Positions 1 to 8,496 of a DNA stretch of 41,878 bases are shown piece after piece. The DNA comes from Alphaproteobacteria bacterium (GTDB lineage: Bacteria; Pseudomonadota; Alphaproteobacteria; UBA9219): contig WREW01000010.1 of the NCBI GenBank assembly GCA_009779135.1, forward strand, positions 1-41,878, read 5' to 3'. The stretch's first letter is position 1. Each line of letters begins with the position of its first letter. The notes beneath the pieces are model-generated. The model ran no database searches, was not told the DNA's origin, and saw nothing but the letters and a program-made list of their open reading frames with translations. The position numbers were made by a program, and so were the translations under genes.

Positions 1-411
1 AAAATCTTTGAGAAAAGGCTTTGCCTCTTCTTCAGTGGCAAAACAAAGCTCCTTTTTACCGCCATCCGTAAGAACTTCTTTGATCGCACGATTTTCCATA
101 CCATCGGAGTCCAGCCTGACATGATCTAATCCTTTCCAGACAGACGGCATCTCTGATATATTAACAATCGCGCGCACAGTATAAGCTTTTTGCCATGTGC
201 CGTCTTTACGCTCTACAGATGAATTGTAGTCGTAATCAATAAAGAAAAGCTTCCCATTAAATGAAGAGATGCCGCCATGCCAATATTGGTCATCGCAATT
301 GTCGGACGCGAAAGAACATATCTCTATGGGCTGACTGCTGGTCATGGGTGACTCAAGGTTCCAGACATTTATTGTTGGGTTGTACGCCAACGGATCAGTG
401 TTCAAAAACAT
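1..411 (-). CDS. Hypothetical protein, 3' end outside window
   Basis: The minus strand is open from an ATG at 411 to the window edge (137 codons, no stop), so the C-terminus is missing. The start is supported by a good Shine-Dalgarno sequence (AAGGAG) about seven bases upstream. There is no signal peptide or membrane segment. The visible part is polar and rich in aromatic residues, with short motifs such as YWHGG and FFIDYDYNSS, suggesting a soluble beta-rich fold. It is transcribed divergently from acpS across a 339-bp spacer containing two palindromes. I do not recognise the family. AT content looks higher than in the acpS operon. Confidence 0.6.
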   Translation of the reverse strand, partial: MFLNTDPLAYNPTINVWNLESPMTSSQPIEICSFASDNCDDQYWHGGISSFNGKLFFIDYDYNSSVERKDGTWQKAYTVRAIVNISEMPSVWKGLDHVRLDSDGMENRAIKEVLTDGGKKELCFATEEEAKPFLKDF

Positions 412-750
412 CTTAAACTCTCCTTTTTCGTTGTTCAAATGCTTTCATGCGAACCCTCAAGGGCGTCAAATCACTAAAGCAACACATGTCATGATTATAT
501 CACAAAATCCTGAAACTAATTCGATTTCAATGGTTTACAAATCGTTAACGATTTCCTCGCACCTACCAAAAAAAGGTCTATTCTTACCTATTATAGGTAG
601 AATCAGGGCGAAAACATATTAACGGCGTATTAGCCATAGTAAAATAAAGAGAAATTGAGAGGAGTGAAGGCGTTCTTGCTGGCCAGAAATCAAATCTTGA
701 GGTTTAATCGCGAGGTGTGTAATGAAAAAGCTCATTTGGGAAAAATCACC
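412..750. promoter_or_regulatory. Divergent spacer with two palindromes
   Basis: This 339-bp gap lies between the divergent unknown gene and acpS. It holds a perfect 16-bp palindrome, AAATCGTTAACGATTT, at 539-554, and a 7-1-7 inverted repeat, TACCTAT-T-ATAGGTA, at 585-599, flanked by ATTC and GAAT. Such paired symmetrical sites are typical of dimeric repressor operators, and both could serve either gene. The inner TTAACGAT resembles the CtrA half-site TTAACCAT with one mismatch, which is only suggestive. I see no convincing coding sequence: a plus-strand frame can be read upstream of acpS but adds residues foreign to the family. Confidence 0.45.
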
Positions 751-1152
751 ATGATACTTGGCATTGGAAGCGATCTTCTTGATATGCGCCGTATTGAAAA
801 GGCTTATGCGCGCTTTGGGGGGCGGTTTGTTCAGCGGCTTTTTACGGCTCAGGAACAGGCGCGAGCCGCAAGCCGTGTGGCACCGGCTTTAACTTATGCT
901 AAACGCTTCGCTGCCAAAGAAGCTTGTGCTAAGGCTTTGGGCACTGGTATCAGGCAAGGGGTTTATTTCCGCGACATGGGGGTTGTTAATCTTCCTTCGG
1001 GTCAGCCGACAATGGTTTTAACCGGCGGCGCCAAAGCGCGGTTTGAATCCATGGTTCCGATGGGATGGCGGGGACGTGTGCATTTGTCGATCTCGGATGA
1101 TTACCCCATGGCGCAGGCTTTTGTCATTCTTGAAGCTGTGAGAGAGGATTGA
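751..1152 (+). CDS. acpS: Holo-[acyl-carrier-protein] synthase
   Basis: Transfers 4'-phosphopantetheine from CoA to the serine of apo acyl carrier protein, in the cytosol, for fatty acid synthesis. The 133-residue product has the family's N-terminal motif [15 protein letters not shown], with the Mg-binding Asp, and the second conserved block [15 protein letters not shown], with the Mg-binding Glu. The reading frame extends 32 codons further upstream, but family members begin with this MILGIGSD motif, so the ATG at 751 is chosen although its ribosome site is weak. It is first in a tight operon with lepB (6-bp gap), rnc and era. pdxJ, often found just before acpS in alphaproteobacteria, is absent here. 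Confidence 0.93.
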   Translation: MILGIGSDLLDMRRIEKAYARFGGRFVQRLFTAQEQARAASRVAPALTYAKRFAAKEACAKALGTGIRQGVYFRDMGVVNLPSGQPTMVLTGGAKARFESMVPMGWRGRVHLSISDDYPMAQAFVILEAVRED

Positions 1153-1158
1153 ATATTT

Positions 1159-1956
1159 ATGAACGAGGATATGCGTGAAGAAGAAAACGCCGTTGAAGAA
1201 AAACCGGCGACCAGATCAATGACTCACAAGGTCAGTGATGGGCTTGATGAGTTGATCCATACTTTTATTATCGCGGCTATCATCGCCATAGGCGTGCGGA
1301 CATTTGCGTTTGAGCCTTTTAATATCCCTTCAAGCTCGATGGAGCCGGTGCTGCTTATCGGCGATTATCTTTTTGTTTCGAAGTTTTCTTACGGCTATAG
1401 CAGCCTTTCGACTGTTTACGGTCTTTTGCCCATGGAGGGGCGTCTTTTTGGCCGTTCGCCGGAGCGCGGCGATGTGGCGGTGTTCAAGCTTCCCGCAGAC
1501 AACCGCACGGATTATATCAAGCGCATTATAGGTCTTCCCGGCGATCGCATTCAAATGCGACAGGGGCGTTTGTACATTAATAATGTTCTGGTTCCCCGCA
1601 CGCCGCTTGACGAGCATGTGGCTGCGGCTTATTTGACGCCTCACCTTCATGCTGTGGATTATATTGAAACCCTTCCCAATGGGCGGAGCCACATTATTCG
1701 TGAGGAAGGCGATGACCGCGATCTTGACAACACGCCGGTCTTTGAAGTTCCCGCAGGGCATTATTTTGCCATGGGCGATAACCGCGACAACTCGCAGGAC
1801 AGCCGCACGCCTCATGTTTCTTATGTGCCGGCGGACAATCTTGTGGGCCGTGCCGAGATCATCTTCCTTTCCTTTAAAAAAGACGTGCATTTCTGGCAGG
1901 TGTGGAAGTGGCCTTTCGGCATAAGGTGGGGACGGCTGTTTAAATCCATCACATAA
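1159..1956 (+). CDS. lepB: Signal peptidase I
   Basis: Membrane serine protease that removes signal peptides from exported proteins on the periplasmic side of the inner membrane. The 265-residue product has one clear N-terminal membrane segment (about 34-50), followed by the S26 family boxes: NIPSSSMEP with catalytic Ser60, DYIKRIIGLPGDRI with general base Lys121, and the C-terminal GDNRDNSQDSR box. Length is normal for the short alphaproteobacterial form with one anchor. It sits between acpS and rnc, ten bases before rnc, in the classic lepB-rnc-era order. Confidence 0.95.
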   Translation: MNEDMREEENAVEEKPATRSMTHKVSDGLDELIHTFIIAAIIAIGVRTFAFEPFNIPSSSMEPVLLIGDYLFVSKFSYGYSSLSTVYGLLPMEGRLFGRSPERGDVAVFKLPADNRTDYIKRIIGLPGDRIQMRQGRLYINNVLVPRTPLDEHVAAAYLTPHLHAVDYIETLPNGRSHIIREEGDDRDLDNTPVFEVPAGHYFAMGDNRDNSQDSRTPHVSYVPADNLVGRAEIIFLSFKKDVHFWQVWKWPFGIRWGRLFKSIT

Positions 1957-1966
1957 ATAAGGCAGC

Positions 1967-2671
1967 ATGACCAAAAACGATCTTTCTTCTTCTTACGCCG
2001 ACACGCCGCAAAGTCTTGAAGATTTATGCGCGAAAACGGACTATCATTTTCGTGATCTGCGGTTGCTGCGCCGCGCGGTGACTCATCGCTCTTTTCGCGC
2101 GTCGGACTCTTATGAGCAGCTTGAGTTTCTGGGCGACCGCGTTTTGGCTTTGGTGATTGCGCAGTGGCTTTTGGAAAGCTATCCGGATGCTGCGGAGGGC
2201 GAGCTTGCCAAGCGTCATGTGGCCCTTGTCAACAGTGATGCGCTGCGCGATGTGGGGCAGGGGATTGACTTGCAGCCTCATCTTTTGTTTTCGCGGGCTG
2301 ACAAGGTGGCTTCATCAAATAAAAATCTTGCGGCGCTGCCGGATGCGATGGAAGCGCTGCTCGGCGCGCTTTATCTGGATGGCGGGCTGCCTGTGGCTGA
2401 GGCCTTTATCAAAAAGCACTGGGCTGATCTTCTGCATGTTGAAACCGCGCCGTCCGAGAGCAAAACGCGCCTTCAGGAGTTTGCGCAGAAAAGAGGCCTT
2501 CCTTTGCCTGTTTATGAAGTCATCAGTCAGGATGGGCCTTCGCATGCGCCTGCCTTTACGGTGCGCGTTTCTCTTCAGGGATTTGAATCCTGTGAAGGCA
2601 GCGCCAAATCCAAGCGCGAGGCCGAGAAAAAAGCTGCCGCCTGCCTGCTTGAGATTCTGGATCGCTTATGA
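1967..2671 (+). CDS. rnc: Ribonuclease III
   Basis: Double-strand-specific endoribonuclease that processes rRNA precursors and structured mRNAs. The 234-residue product has the RNase III signature EQLEFLGDRVLALV in the N-terminal catalytic domain (about 20-150), the second acidic site in DAMEALLGALYLDGG, and a C-terminal double-stranded RNA-binding domain (about 160-232) ending in the typical SKREAEKKAAACLLEIL helix. Its stop overlaps the era start by four bases (ATGA), so the two are translationally coupled. Confidence 0.96.
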   Translation: MTKNDLSSSYADTPQSLEDLCAKTDYHFRDLRLLRRAVTHRSFRASDSYEQLEFLGDRVLALVIAQWLLESYPDAAEGELAKRHVALVNSDALRDVGQGIDLQPHLLFSRADKVASSNKNLAALPDAMEALLGALYLDGGLPVAEAFIKKHWADLLHVETAPSESKTRLQEFAQKRGLPLPVYEVISQDGPSHAPAFTVRVSLQGFESCEGSAKSKREAEKKAAACLLEILDRL

Positions 2672-3564
2672 ATAGTTCTGCCGGTTTTGTTGCTCTTTTA
2701 GGCGCGCCGAATGCGGGGAAATCGACTTTGCTCAACCGGCTTTTGGGCGAAAAGCTTTCCATTGTGACGCCCAAGGCGCAGACCACGCGCATGCGCACGC
2801 TTGGGATTTTAACACAAGGGGATGTTCAGATGGGTATTCTGGACACGCCCGGGATTTTCCGTCCCAAAACGCGCTTTGAAAAAGCGATGGTGCGCGCGGC
2901 GTGGGAGTCTTTGGATCAGGCGGACAGTATTGTCGTGATTTTGGATGCTGCGGCCAAGGACGCGCACGAAAAAGCAAGCAATATTCTTGAAGTTCTTGCG
3001 CACAGAAAGCTCAAGGCCACGCTTGTTCTTAACAAAAGCGACAGGATCAAGGTTGAAAAGCTTTTGCCTTTAAGTGCAAAACTTCATGAAAGCGGGTTGT
3101 TTGATGATGTTTTTATGATCTCGGCTTTAAGCGGTGACGGGATGGATGCGCTTAAAACCCATCTTTTGGCATGCATGCCCAAGGGGCCTTGGCTTTTTCC
3201 CGCCGACCAGTTGACGGATCTCCCCGAAAGGCTTTGCGCTGCCGAGATCACGCGCGAGCAGCTTCTTTTGCAGCTGCATGAGGAGCTGCCCTACGGCGCG
3301 GCTGTGTTGCCGGAAAGCTGGGCGGCAGGCAAGGATGGTGCACTGCACATCCATCAACAGATTGTTGTCGCTAAAGATTCTCATCGTGCGATGGTGCTTG
3401 GCAAAAAAGGCGCAAAGATCCGTTCCATCGGCCAAGCCGCGCGGCAGGAGATGGAAACGCAGTTTGATTGTCGCGTACATTTGTTTTTAAATGTCAAGGC
3501 TGATCAGCGCTGGCAGGAACGTGCATCTTTTTATGATCTTTTCGGGTTAGAATCGAAAAAATAA
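2668..3564 (+). CDS. era: GTPase Era
   Basis: GTP-binding protein that binds the 3' end of 16S rRNA and acts in 30S subunit maturation. The 298-residue product shows G1 (GAPNAGKS, residues 12-19), G3 (DTPG), G4 (NKSD) and a C-terminal KH domain with the conserved VLGKKGAKIRSIG stretch. It overlaps rnc by four bases. recO, which commonly follows era in alphaproteobacteria, is replaced here by the hydrogenase operon 166 bp downstream. Confidence 0.96.
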   Translation: MNSSAGFVALLGAPNAGKSTLLNRLLGEKLSIVTPKAQTTRMRTLGILTQGDVQMGILDTPGIFRPKTRFEKAMVRAAWESLDQADSIVVILDAAAKDAHEKASNILEVLAHRKLKATLVLNKSDRIKVEKLLPLSAKLHESGLFDDVFMISALSGDGMDALKTHLLACMPKGPWLFPADQLTDLPERLCAAEITREQLLLQLHEELPYGAAVLPESWAAGKDGALHIHQQIVVAKDSHRAMVLGKKGAKIRSIGQAARQEMETQFDCRVHLFLNVKADQRWQERASFYDLFGLESKK

Positions 3565-3640
3565 GTTGGGTTCTTTAACGGTCTTTTAATCGTCATGGTT
3601 TTTGTTTAGGATGATCTCAAGTTCCAAGGCTGTCTGATTC

Positions 3641-3658
3641 GATCTGTCTGAGCAGATC
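3641..3658 (+). terminator. Small hairpin between era and hydrogenase operon
   Basis: GATCTG-TCTGAG-CAGATC forms a six-pair stem with a six-base loop, 77 bp after the era stop and 73 bp before the hydrogenase start. It is followed only by a broken T-rich stretch (TTCCTTTT), so it is a weak terminator at best. It could equally be a dimeric operator for the hydrogenase promoter. Confidence 0.3.
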
Positions 3659-3730
3659 TTCCTTTTCGCGGCGCTTTATGTTCTTTTTGCGCTATCTGGC
3701 TCTGATAGTTTTTTTTGCAGGAGGTGTGGT

Positions 3731-4918
3731 TTGACCCAATCACAAAAATCCGTTCAACAAGCGTTACCAGAGGGGACAGTTGTCCGCGTGGGACCTGATG
3801 GGCTGGAGGCTCTGGTCGCCTTGCTCAAGCAAGTCGGCTACACAACCATCGGCCCGACCGTCAAGGATGACGCTGTTGTTTATCAGGAAATCAATACAAC
3901 CAAAGATTTCCCCATAGGCTGGGCGGACGATCAGGATGGCGGTACTTACCGCCTTGTTCAGGGCACCAAAGGTGCCTTTTTCGATTATCTGGTCGGCCCG
4001 ACAAGTCCCAAGCGCTATTTCTTCCCGCCTCAGAACAAGCTGTGGGGCGCCAGCAAGGAACAGGGCCATTTTGAAGTGGAAAAACCGGCAGAAGAAGCGC
4101 CTTCTTATGCCTTTATCGGCGTGCGCTCCTGTGAGCTTCGCGCGATTATCGTGCAAGACCGCGTCTTCGGCTTCGCGCGGGAGGATCAGCATGACAAGGG
4201 CATCTTCTCTGATCCTTATTATGTTGAGCGGCGCAAGAAGTCCTTGATTATTGCCGTCAACTGCCGCCGCGCGGGCAAAACCTGTTTTTGCGTTTCCATG
4301 GGGGGCGATCCTCATGTGCGTCATGGCGAAGGGTTTGATCTTGCCTTGACGGAAATCATGGAAGGCTCGCAGCATCATTTCCTGATTGAGGTGGGCAGTG
4401 AGCGCGGCGGGTTGATCCTTGCTCTGCTGCCGTTCGAAGCGGCCAAGGATCAGGATCTTGTCGCACGCAAGACTCAGGCTGAAAAGGCAAGGGGGCAGAT
4501 GGGCCGCACGATGGTGGCGGATGTCAATCCTCTCCTCAAAAACAACCTGACGCATAGCCGGTGGGAGGATGTGGCCTCGCGCTGCTTGTCCTGCGCTAAC
4601 TGTACCATGGTCTGTCCGACCTGTTTTTGCAGCAATGTTGAGGAACGCACGGATCTTACCGGCGACCACACCGAGCGCTGGCGGACGTGGGATTCATGCT
4701 TTTCCATTGATTACAGCTACATCCATGGCGGCCCGATCCGTAAGGAAACCAAGTCGCGTTATCGCCAGTGGATGACGCACAAGCTTTCAAGCTGGTGGGA
4801 TCAGTTCGGCCTGTCGGGCTGTGTGGGATGCGGGCGCTGTATCACTTGGTGTCCGGTTGGCATTGATATCACGCAAGAGGCCGCAGCGATTAAGAAAAGC
4901 GAGGAGTGTCAGACATGA
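3731..4918 (+). CDS. hydB: [NiFe] hydrogenase group 3b, beta (Fe-S) subunit
   Basis: Electron-transfer subunit that passes electrons between the hydrogenase dimer and the flavin subunit in cytosolic NADP-linked hydrogenase (sulfhydrogenase type). The 395-residue product carries two C-terminal [4Fe-4S] motifs, [11 protein letters not shown] (285-295) followed by PTCFC, and [11 protein letters not shown] (364-374) followed by PVGID. Further cysteines lie in the N-terminal domain ([16 protein letters not shown]). The start is a TTG preceded by a near-perfect AGGAGGT ribosome site; no ATG lies nearby in frame. It is the first gene of a hydB-G-D-A operon, the order known from Pyrococcus furiosus. 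The 3' end overlaps the next gene by four bases. Confidence 0.9.
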   Translation: MTQSQKSVQQALPEGTVVRVGPDGLEALVALLKQVGYTTIGPTVKDDAVVYQEINTTKDFPIGWADDQDGGTYRLVQGTKGAFFDYLVGPTSPKRYFFPPQNKLWGASKEQGHFEVEKPAEEAPSYAFIGVRSCELRAIIVQDRVFGFAREDQHDKGIFSDPYYVERRKKSLIIAVNCRRAGKTCFCVSMGGDPHVRHGEGFDLALTEIMEGSQHHFLIEVGSERGGLILALLPFEAAKDQDLVARKTQAEKARGQMGRTMVADVNPLLKNNLTHSRWEDVASRCLSCANCTMVCPTCFCSNVEERTDLTGDHTERWRTWDSCFSIDYSYIHGGPIRKETKSRYRQWMTHKLSSWWDQFGLSGCVGCGRCITWCPVGIDITQEAAAIKKSEECQT

Positions 4919-5787
4919 CCAAACAGTCTTCATGCAAGGGAAACTGTCGGTGCTATACGGCGGAGACTGGCCCCATGGTGCCACGCCCCTTTAAGGTTGT
5001 CGAAATCTGGAAAGAGCTTGCCGATACGTTCAGCATGAGGCTTGAACCTCTGGATGGCTGTCCGGCCTTTTTTGCGCCCGGGCAGTTCAATATGCTTTAC
5101 GTCTTCGGCGTGGGTGAGGTTCCTATCAGCGTCAGCGGTGATGCGGCTCAGTCGGGCGAGATTTTGCACACGACCCGCATTGTCGGCAATGTCACCAAGG
5201 CGATGAGCGCGTTTAAGCCCGGCATGACTGTCGGGTTGCGCGGGCCTTTCGGCACGCGCTGGCCTTTGGATGTAGCGGACGGCAAGGATCTGGTTTTTGT
5301 CGCGGGCGGTATTGGCCTTGCGCCTTTGCGCCCTGCCATTTATCAGGCGTTTGCGGATCGGCATCGTTACGGCAATATTGTTATTCTTGTCGGCGCGCGC
5401 ACGCCTGAGGATATGCTTTACGCCAAGGAGCTTGCGCGGTGGAAATCGCGTTTTGATCTTGATGTTCAAGTCACAGTGGATCATGCCACGGGCAACTGGC
5501 AGGGGCGCGTCGGGTTTGTGACCAAGCTGATTGCTTCGGGCGGGTTTGATCCCAAAAACACCGTCGCCTACACTTGCGGGCCTGAGATCATGATGCGCAC
5601 CACGATCAAGGCTCTTAACGATCGTGGCGTGACCAACGATCACATCTATGTTTCCATGGAACGCAGCATGAAATGCGCTGTGGGCTTCTGCGGGCACTGC
5701 CAGTGGGGGCCGGAGTTTATCTGTCGGGACGGCCCCGTGTACCGTTTCGATCAAATCGCAAAAAGCTTTAATATTGAGGAGCTTTAG
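4915..5787 (+). CDS. hydG: [NiFe] hydrogenase group 3b, gamma (FAD/NAD(P)) subunit
   Basis: Diaphorase subunit that exchanges electrons with NAD(P)H through FAD. The 290-residue product has a ferredoxin-reductase fold: an FAD-binding barrel with PISVSGD (about 65-71), a nucleotide-binding domain with VAGGIGLAPLRPA and the CGPEIMM motif, and a C-terminal [2Fe-2S]-type cysteine cluster CAVGFCGHCQWGPEFIC. A GTG nine bases upstream is in frame, but the ATG at 4915 has a GAGGAG ribosome site eight bases before it and makes an ATGA overlap with hydB, so it is preferred. The symbol follows Pyrococcus hydBGDA usage; it is not the [FeFe]-hydrogenase maturase HydG. Confidence 0.9.
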   Translation: MTKQSSCKGNCRCYTAETGPMVPRPFKVVEIWKELADTFSMRLEPLDGCPAFFAPGQFNMLYVFGVGEVPISVSGDAAQSGEILHTTRIVGNVTKAMSAFKPGMTVGLRGPFGTRWPLDVADGKDLVFVAGGIGLAPLRPAIYQAFADRHRYGNIVILVGARTPEDMLYAKELARWKSRFDLDVQVTVDHATGNWQGRVGFVTKLIASGGFDPKNTVAYTCGPEIMMRTTIKALNDRGVTNDHIYVSMERSMKCAVGFCGHCQWGPEFICRDGPVYRFDQIAKSFNIEEL

Positions 5788-5790
5788 ACC

Positions 5791-6612
5791 ATGAACGCCA
5801 TGCTCAACAAAAAAGCAAAGCCCAAAACATCTGCCAAGCCCGGGCGCGCCAAGCCTAAAGTGGCAGTGTGGAAGTTTGCCTCTTGTGACGGCTGCCAGCT
5901 CAGCCTTTTGTCCTGTGAGGATGAGCTTTTGGACGTTGTGGGTGAGATCCAGATCGCCTACTTCCTTGAAGCCACAAGCGCGAAGATTGAAGGGCCTTAT
6001 GATATTTCGCTGGTGGAAGGTTCGATTACGACCGAACATGACGCCAAGCGCATCCGCAAAATCCGCGAGCAATCTAAAGCGCTGATTACCATCGGCGCCT
6101 GCGCCACGTCCGGCGGTATTCAGGCTTTGCGTAACTTTGCTGATGTTAATGCTTATACCCGCGCGGTTTATGCAAGGCCGGATTATATTCATACGCTGAA
6201 AACATCATCCCCCATTCAGGATCATGTGCCGGTGGATTATGAACTTCGCGGCTGCCCGATCAACAAGATGCAGCTTCTTGAGGTTATCAACGCAACGCTC
6301 AATGGCCGCACGCCCAACATATCGCATGTTTCGCAGTGTATTGAGTGCAAAAGGCGCGGGACGGTCTGTTTGATGGTGGTCAAGGGGATACCCTGTCTGG
6401 GGCCGGTGACGCATGCGGGATGCGGGAATATTTGTCCTACAACGGATCGCGGATGTTTCGGGTGCTTTGGGCCTTCCGAAGCTGCCAACGGCGCGTCTTT
6501 GGCGCGTCAGCTGGAACGGCTTGGTATGAGCAAGCGCGAGATCAGGGACTTTTTCCGCTCCTACAACGCCAATGCTGTTGCTTTCCGCGAAACGAGTGAA
6601 ATATACGACTGA
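5791..6612 (+). CDS. hydD: [NiFe] hydrogenase group 3b, delta (small) subunit
   Basis: Small hydrogenase subunit carrying the iron-sulfur relay next to the NiFe site. The 273-residue product has the proximal-cluster motif [14 protein letters not shown] near residues 30-43, GACATSGG further on, and a cysteine-rich C-terminal part ([26 protein letters not shown]) for the other clusters. There is no twin-arginine signal, as expected for a cytosolic group 3 enzyme. It begins three bases after hydG. A second ATG three codons in is possible. The lysine- and proline-rich N-terminal tail (about 25 residues) is unusual but has no signal-peptide character. Confidence 0.92.
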   Translation: MNAMLNKKAKPKTSAKPGRAKPKVAVWKFASCDGCQLSLLSCEDELLDVVGEIQIAYFLEATSAKIEGPYDISLVEGSITTEHDAKRIRKIREQSKALITIGACATSGGIQALRNFADVNAYTRAVYARPDYIHTLKTSSPIQDHVPVDYELRGCPINKMQLLEVINATLNGRTPNISHVSQCIECKRRGTVCLMVVKGIPCLGPVTHAGCGNICPTTDRGCFGCFGPSEAANGASLARQLERLGMSKREIRDFFRSYNANAVAFRETSEIYD

Positions 6613-6633
6613 TCATGTCAAAGGAGTTCCTTC

Positions 6634-7974
6634 ATGGCAACAAAGGTTAAGCCTCAAGCCGCAAAGGCATCAAAGAAAAACCTCACCCGCGTTATTGAGG
6701 TGGATGAACTTTCCCGTGTCGAAGGTGAAGGCGCTTTGTATGTGCGCGTTCAGGACGGCATTGTCAAAGAGTGCAAGTTCCGCATTGTTGAGCCTCCCCG
6801 TTTTTTCGAGGCCTTTTTGCAGGGGCGCAGCTATCTTGAAGTGCCCGACATCACCGCGCGCATTTGCGGCATCTGCCCCATGGCCTATCTGATGGGTTCG
6901 CAGCATGCGATGGAAGATGCTCTTTCCGTCAAGATTCCGCAGGATATTCACGATCTCCGCCGTCTTATGTATTGCGGGGAATGGATTGAAAGCCATGTTC
7001 TGCACGCCGCCATGCTTCATGCGCCGGATTTTCTCGGGCTTGATGATGTCCTGCAGCTTGCGGCCACGAATAAAGATGTTGTAGCCAATGCGCTACGCAT
7101 GAAAAAGCTTGGCAACGACCTTTTGGAAGTGATCGGCGGCGGGCGCGCTATCCATCCTGTGAACACACGGGTGGGCGGCTTTTACAAGCTTCCGGAAGCT
7201 GATGATTTAAGGGCGCTGATACCGGAACTTAAATGGGGGATTGAGGCTTCGCTGGCCATCGGCAAGCTTTTTGCGACCTTCCATTTTCCGGATTTCGAAT
7301 ATGACTATACCTGCGTTTCCATGGCGCATCCGGAAGTTTATGCCATTATGGAAGGCGGCATTAAGACCAATCGTGGGCAGAGCTTTCCGGTTTCCGACTA
7401 TCACAAGGTCTTTAAAGAGGTTCATATCCAGCACAGCTCGGCCTTGACGGGCCGCACGGTGGATGGCAACCAGCCTTATTTAACGGGGCCTTTGGCGCGG
7501 TATAACAATAATTATGATTTCCTTACCGACCTGTCCAAAAAGGCGGCCAAGGCGATGGGGCTGGACAAGACCTGCTACAACCCCTTCAAAAGCATTCTTG
7601 TGCGCATGGTTGAGACGGTTTATTGCTGCGAGGAAGCCATCCGACTTATTGAAGCGTACAAGAAACCTAAAGCGCCCTTTGTTCCCAGCTCGCCGGCGGC
7701 CGCCACAGGCTATGGCGCGAGTGAGGCGCCACGGGGCGTGTGCTATCATTCCTACAAGCTTGACTCTGATGGACGGGTTTTGAACGCGGTGATTTCGTCA
7801 CCCACAGCGCAGAACCAGCCGCAGATCGAGCGTGATCTTGAAGGCGTCATTGCGCGAAATCTTGATAAGAATGACCGCGACCTAACCTTGCTGTGCGAGC
7901 AGGCTATCCGCAATTATGACCCGTGCATCTCCTGCTCGGCGCATTTCCTGCGGCTTACGATGGTGCGGGATTAG
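6634..7974 (+). CDS. hydA: [NiFe] hydrogenase group 3b, alpha (large, catalytic) subunit
   Basis: Catalytic subunit that holds the NiFe(CN)2CO centre and interconverts H2 with protons and electrons. The 446-residue product has RVEGEG, the L1 motif RICGICP (Cys78, Cys81) and the L2 motif DPCISCSAH (Cys431, Cys434, His437). Nine residues (FLRLTMVRD) follow the L2 histidine. They are the expected short C-terminal peptide cut off by a dedicated endopeptidase, a candidate for which lies at 21131-21604. A GGAG ribosome site precedes the ATG. Its stop overlaps by four bases the end of the convergent array gene. Physiologically it may produce H2 from NADPH or oxidise H2; the sequence does not decide. 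Confidence 0.94.
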   Translation: MATKVKPQAAKASKKNLTRVIEVDELSRVEGEGALYVRVQDGIVKECKFRIVEPPRFFEAFLQGRSYLEVPDITARICGICPMAYLMGSQHAMEDALSVKIPQDIHDLRRLMYCGEWIESHVLHAAMLHAPDFLGLDDVLQLAATNKDVVANALRMKKLGNDLLEVIGGGRAIHPVNTRVGGFYKLPEADDLRALIPELKWGIEASLAIGKLFATFHFPDFEYDYTCVSMAHPEVYAIMEGGIKTNRGQSFPVSDYHKVFKEVHIQHSSALTGRTVDGNQPYLTGPLARYNNNYDFLTDLSKKAAKAMGLDKTCYNPFKSILVRMVETVYCCEEAIRLIEAYKKPKAPFVPSSPAAATGYGASEAPRGVCYHSYKLDSDGRVLNAVISSPTAQNQPQIERDLEGVIARNLDKNDRDLTLLCEQAIRNYDPCISCSAHFLRLTMVRD

Positions 7975-8195
7975 GTAGAAAGCGCTTGTAGCCGTTTTTT
8001 CATCTTTTTGGGGCTTTCGAGGAAAGCGGCTATTGACATGGCGTTGAACGCTACTGTTTGGCTCTGCTTTTTAAGACGCGCTTTGGCCGAGGTATGAAAC
8101 GCCCATATATTAAGGGTATGCGAAGGAATCGGTGACGTGGTTTTGTAGCATGCCTTTGCTATGTTCAAGATTTCAGTTTCGGCGGGTTCGCTCAA
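7971..8195 (-). pseudogene. C-terminal fragment of split array protein
   Basis: This 74-residue frame begins at a TTG right at the stop of the preceding fragment (8192-8485) and has no convincing ribosome site of its own. It aligns with the C-terminal part of the intact neighbour (8497-9015): ILS at the join, then a block ending MSIAAFLESPKKMKKRLQ against ETIAALLLSPERMEKQLQ. In the intact copy the join reads GCT AAT ATT TTG AGT; here it reads GCT AAT ATT TGA GCG, one T fewer, which creates the stop. The two fragments together (171 residues) match the 172-residue paralogue. Function unknown. Confidence 0.7.
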
Positions 8196-8485
8196 ATATT
8201 AGCTTTATTCCTATCAAAGTCTTTTTGTGTGTTTATAGGCCAAATCCATTTGAAACCAAGAGAGGTTGAAAGCTCTATTTGCTTTTCAACATCAAGGGTT
8301 TTGTAAGCGTCCGTAATAGCTTCTATAAATGCTGGAGCCTGAATCTGATTATCGGTTGCTTTCTTTTGATATAAATCCTTGGCGCAATCCAAAAAAGCCT
8401 TCACAGTCTCTTTCGGGCCTTTTTTGATCCACAGGTTCCAACTTCTCATAACATTTTTGAGATTTATAATATGTGTATCTGTCAT
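8192..8485 (-). CDS. N-terminal fragment of split array protein
   Basis: Encodes 97 residues beginning MTDTHIINLKNVMRSW and ending NKANI at a premature TGA. It is clearly paralogous to residues 1-100 of the neighbour at 8497-9015, sharing MTD, TVK, ITDAY, VEKQ-ELSTS-G and KANI. The 5' leader (AAGAAAATCAAA before the ATG) is also shared between the two copies. One missing T in a T-run separates it from its C-terminal part at 7971-8195, so it is probably the 5' half of a broken gene, unless frameshifting or a sequencing error restores the full protein. There are no signal peptides or membrane segments. Family unknown. Confidence 0.6.
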   Translation of the reverse strand: MTDTHIINLKNVMRSWNLWIKKGPKETVKAFLDCAKDLYQKKATDNQIQAPAFIEAITDAYKTLDVEKQIELSTSLGFKWIWPINTQKDFDRNKANI

Positions 8486-8496
8486 TTTGATTTTCT

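Noticed and set aside
655-750. N-terminal extension of acpS
   Set aside because: The extra residues are not found in the family, whose members start at MILGIGSD; the frame is open by chance.
3565-3730. Sigma54 or FNR-type promoter for the hydrogenase operon
   Set aside because: No TGGCAC-N5-TTGC or TTGAT-N4-ATCAA match could be found in the spacer.
3764-4669. 301-codon minus-strand frame opposite hydB
   Set aside because: Antisense to a well-supported gene with two [4Fe-4S] motifs; no recognisable features.
4930-6192. 420-codon minus-strand open frame opposite hydG and hydD
   Set aside because: The plus strand encodes clear hydrogenase subunits with all motifs; the antisense frame is basic, low in pattern and has no ribosome site. 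A codon-bias shadow.
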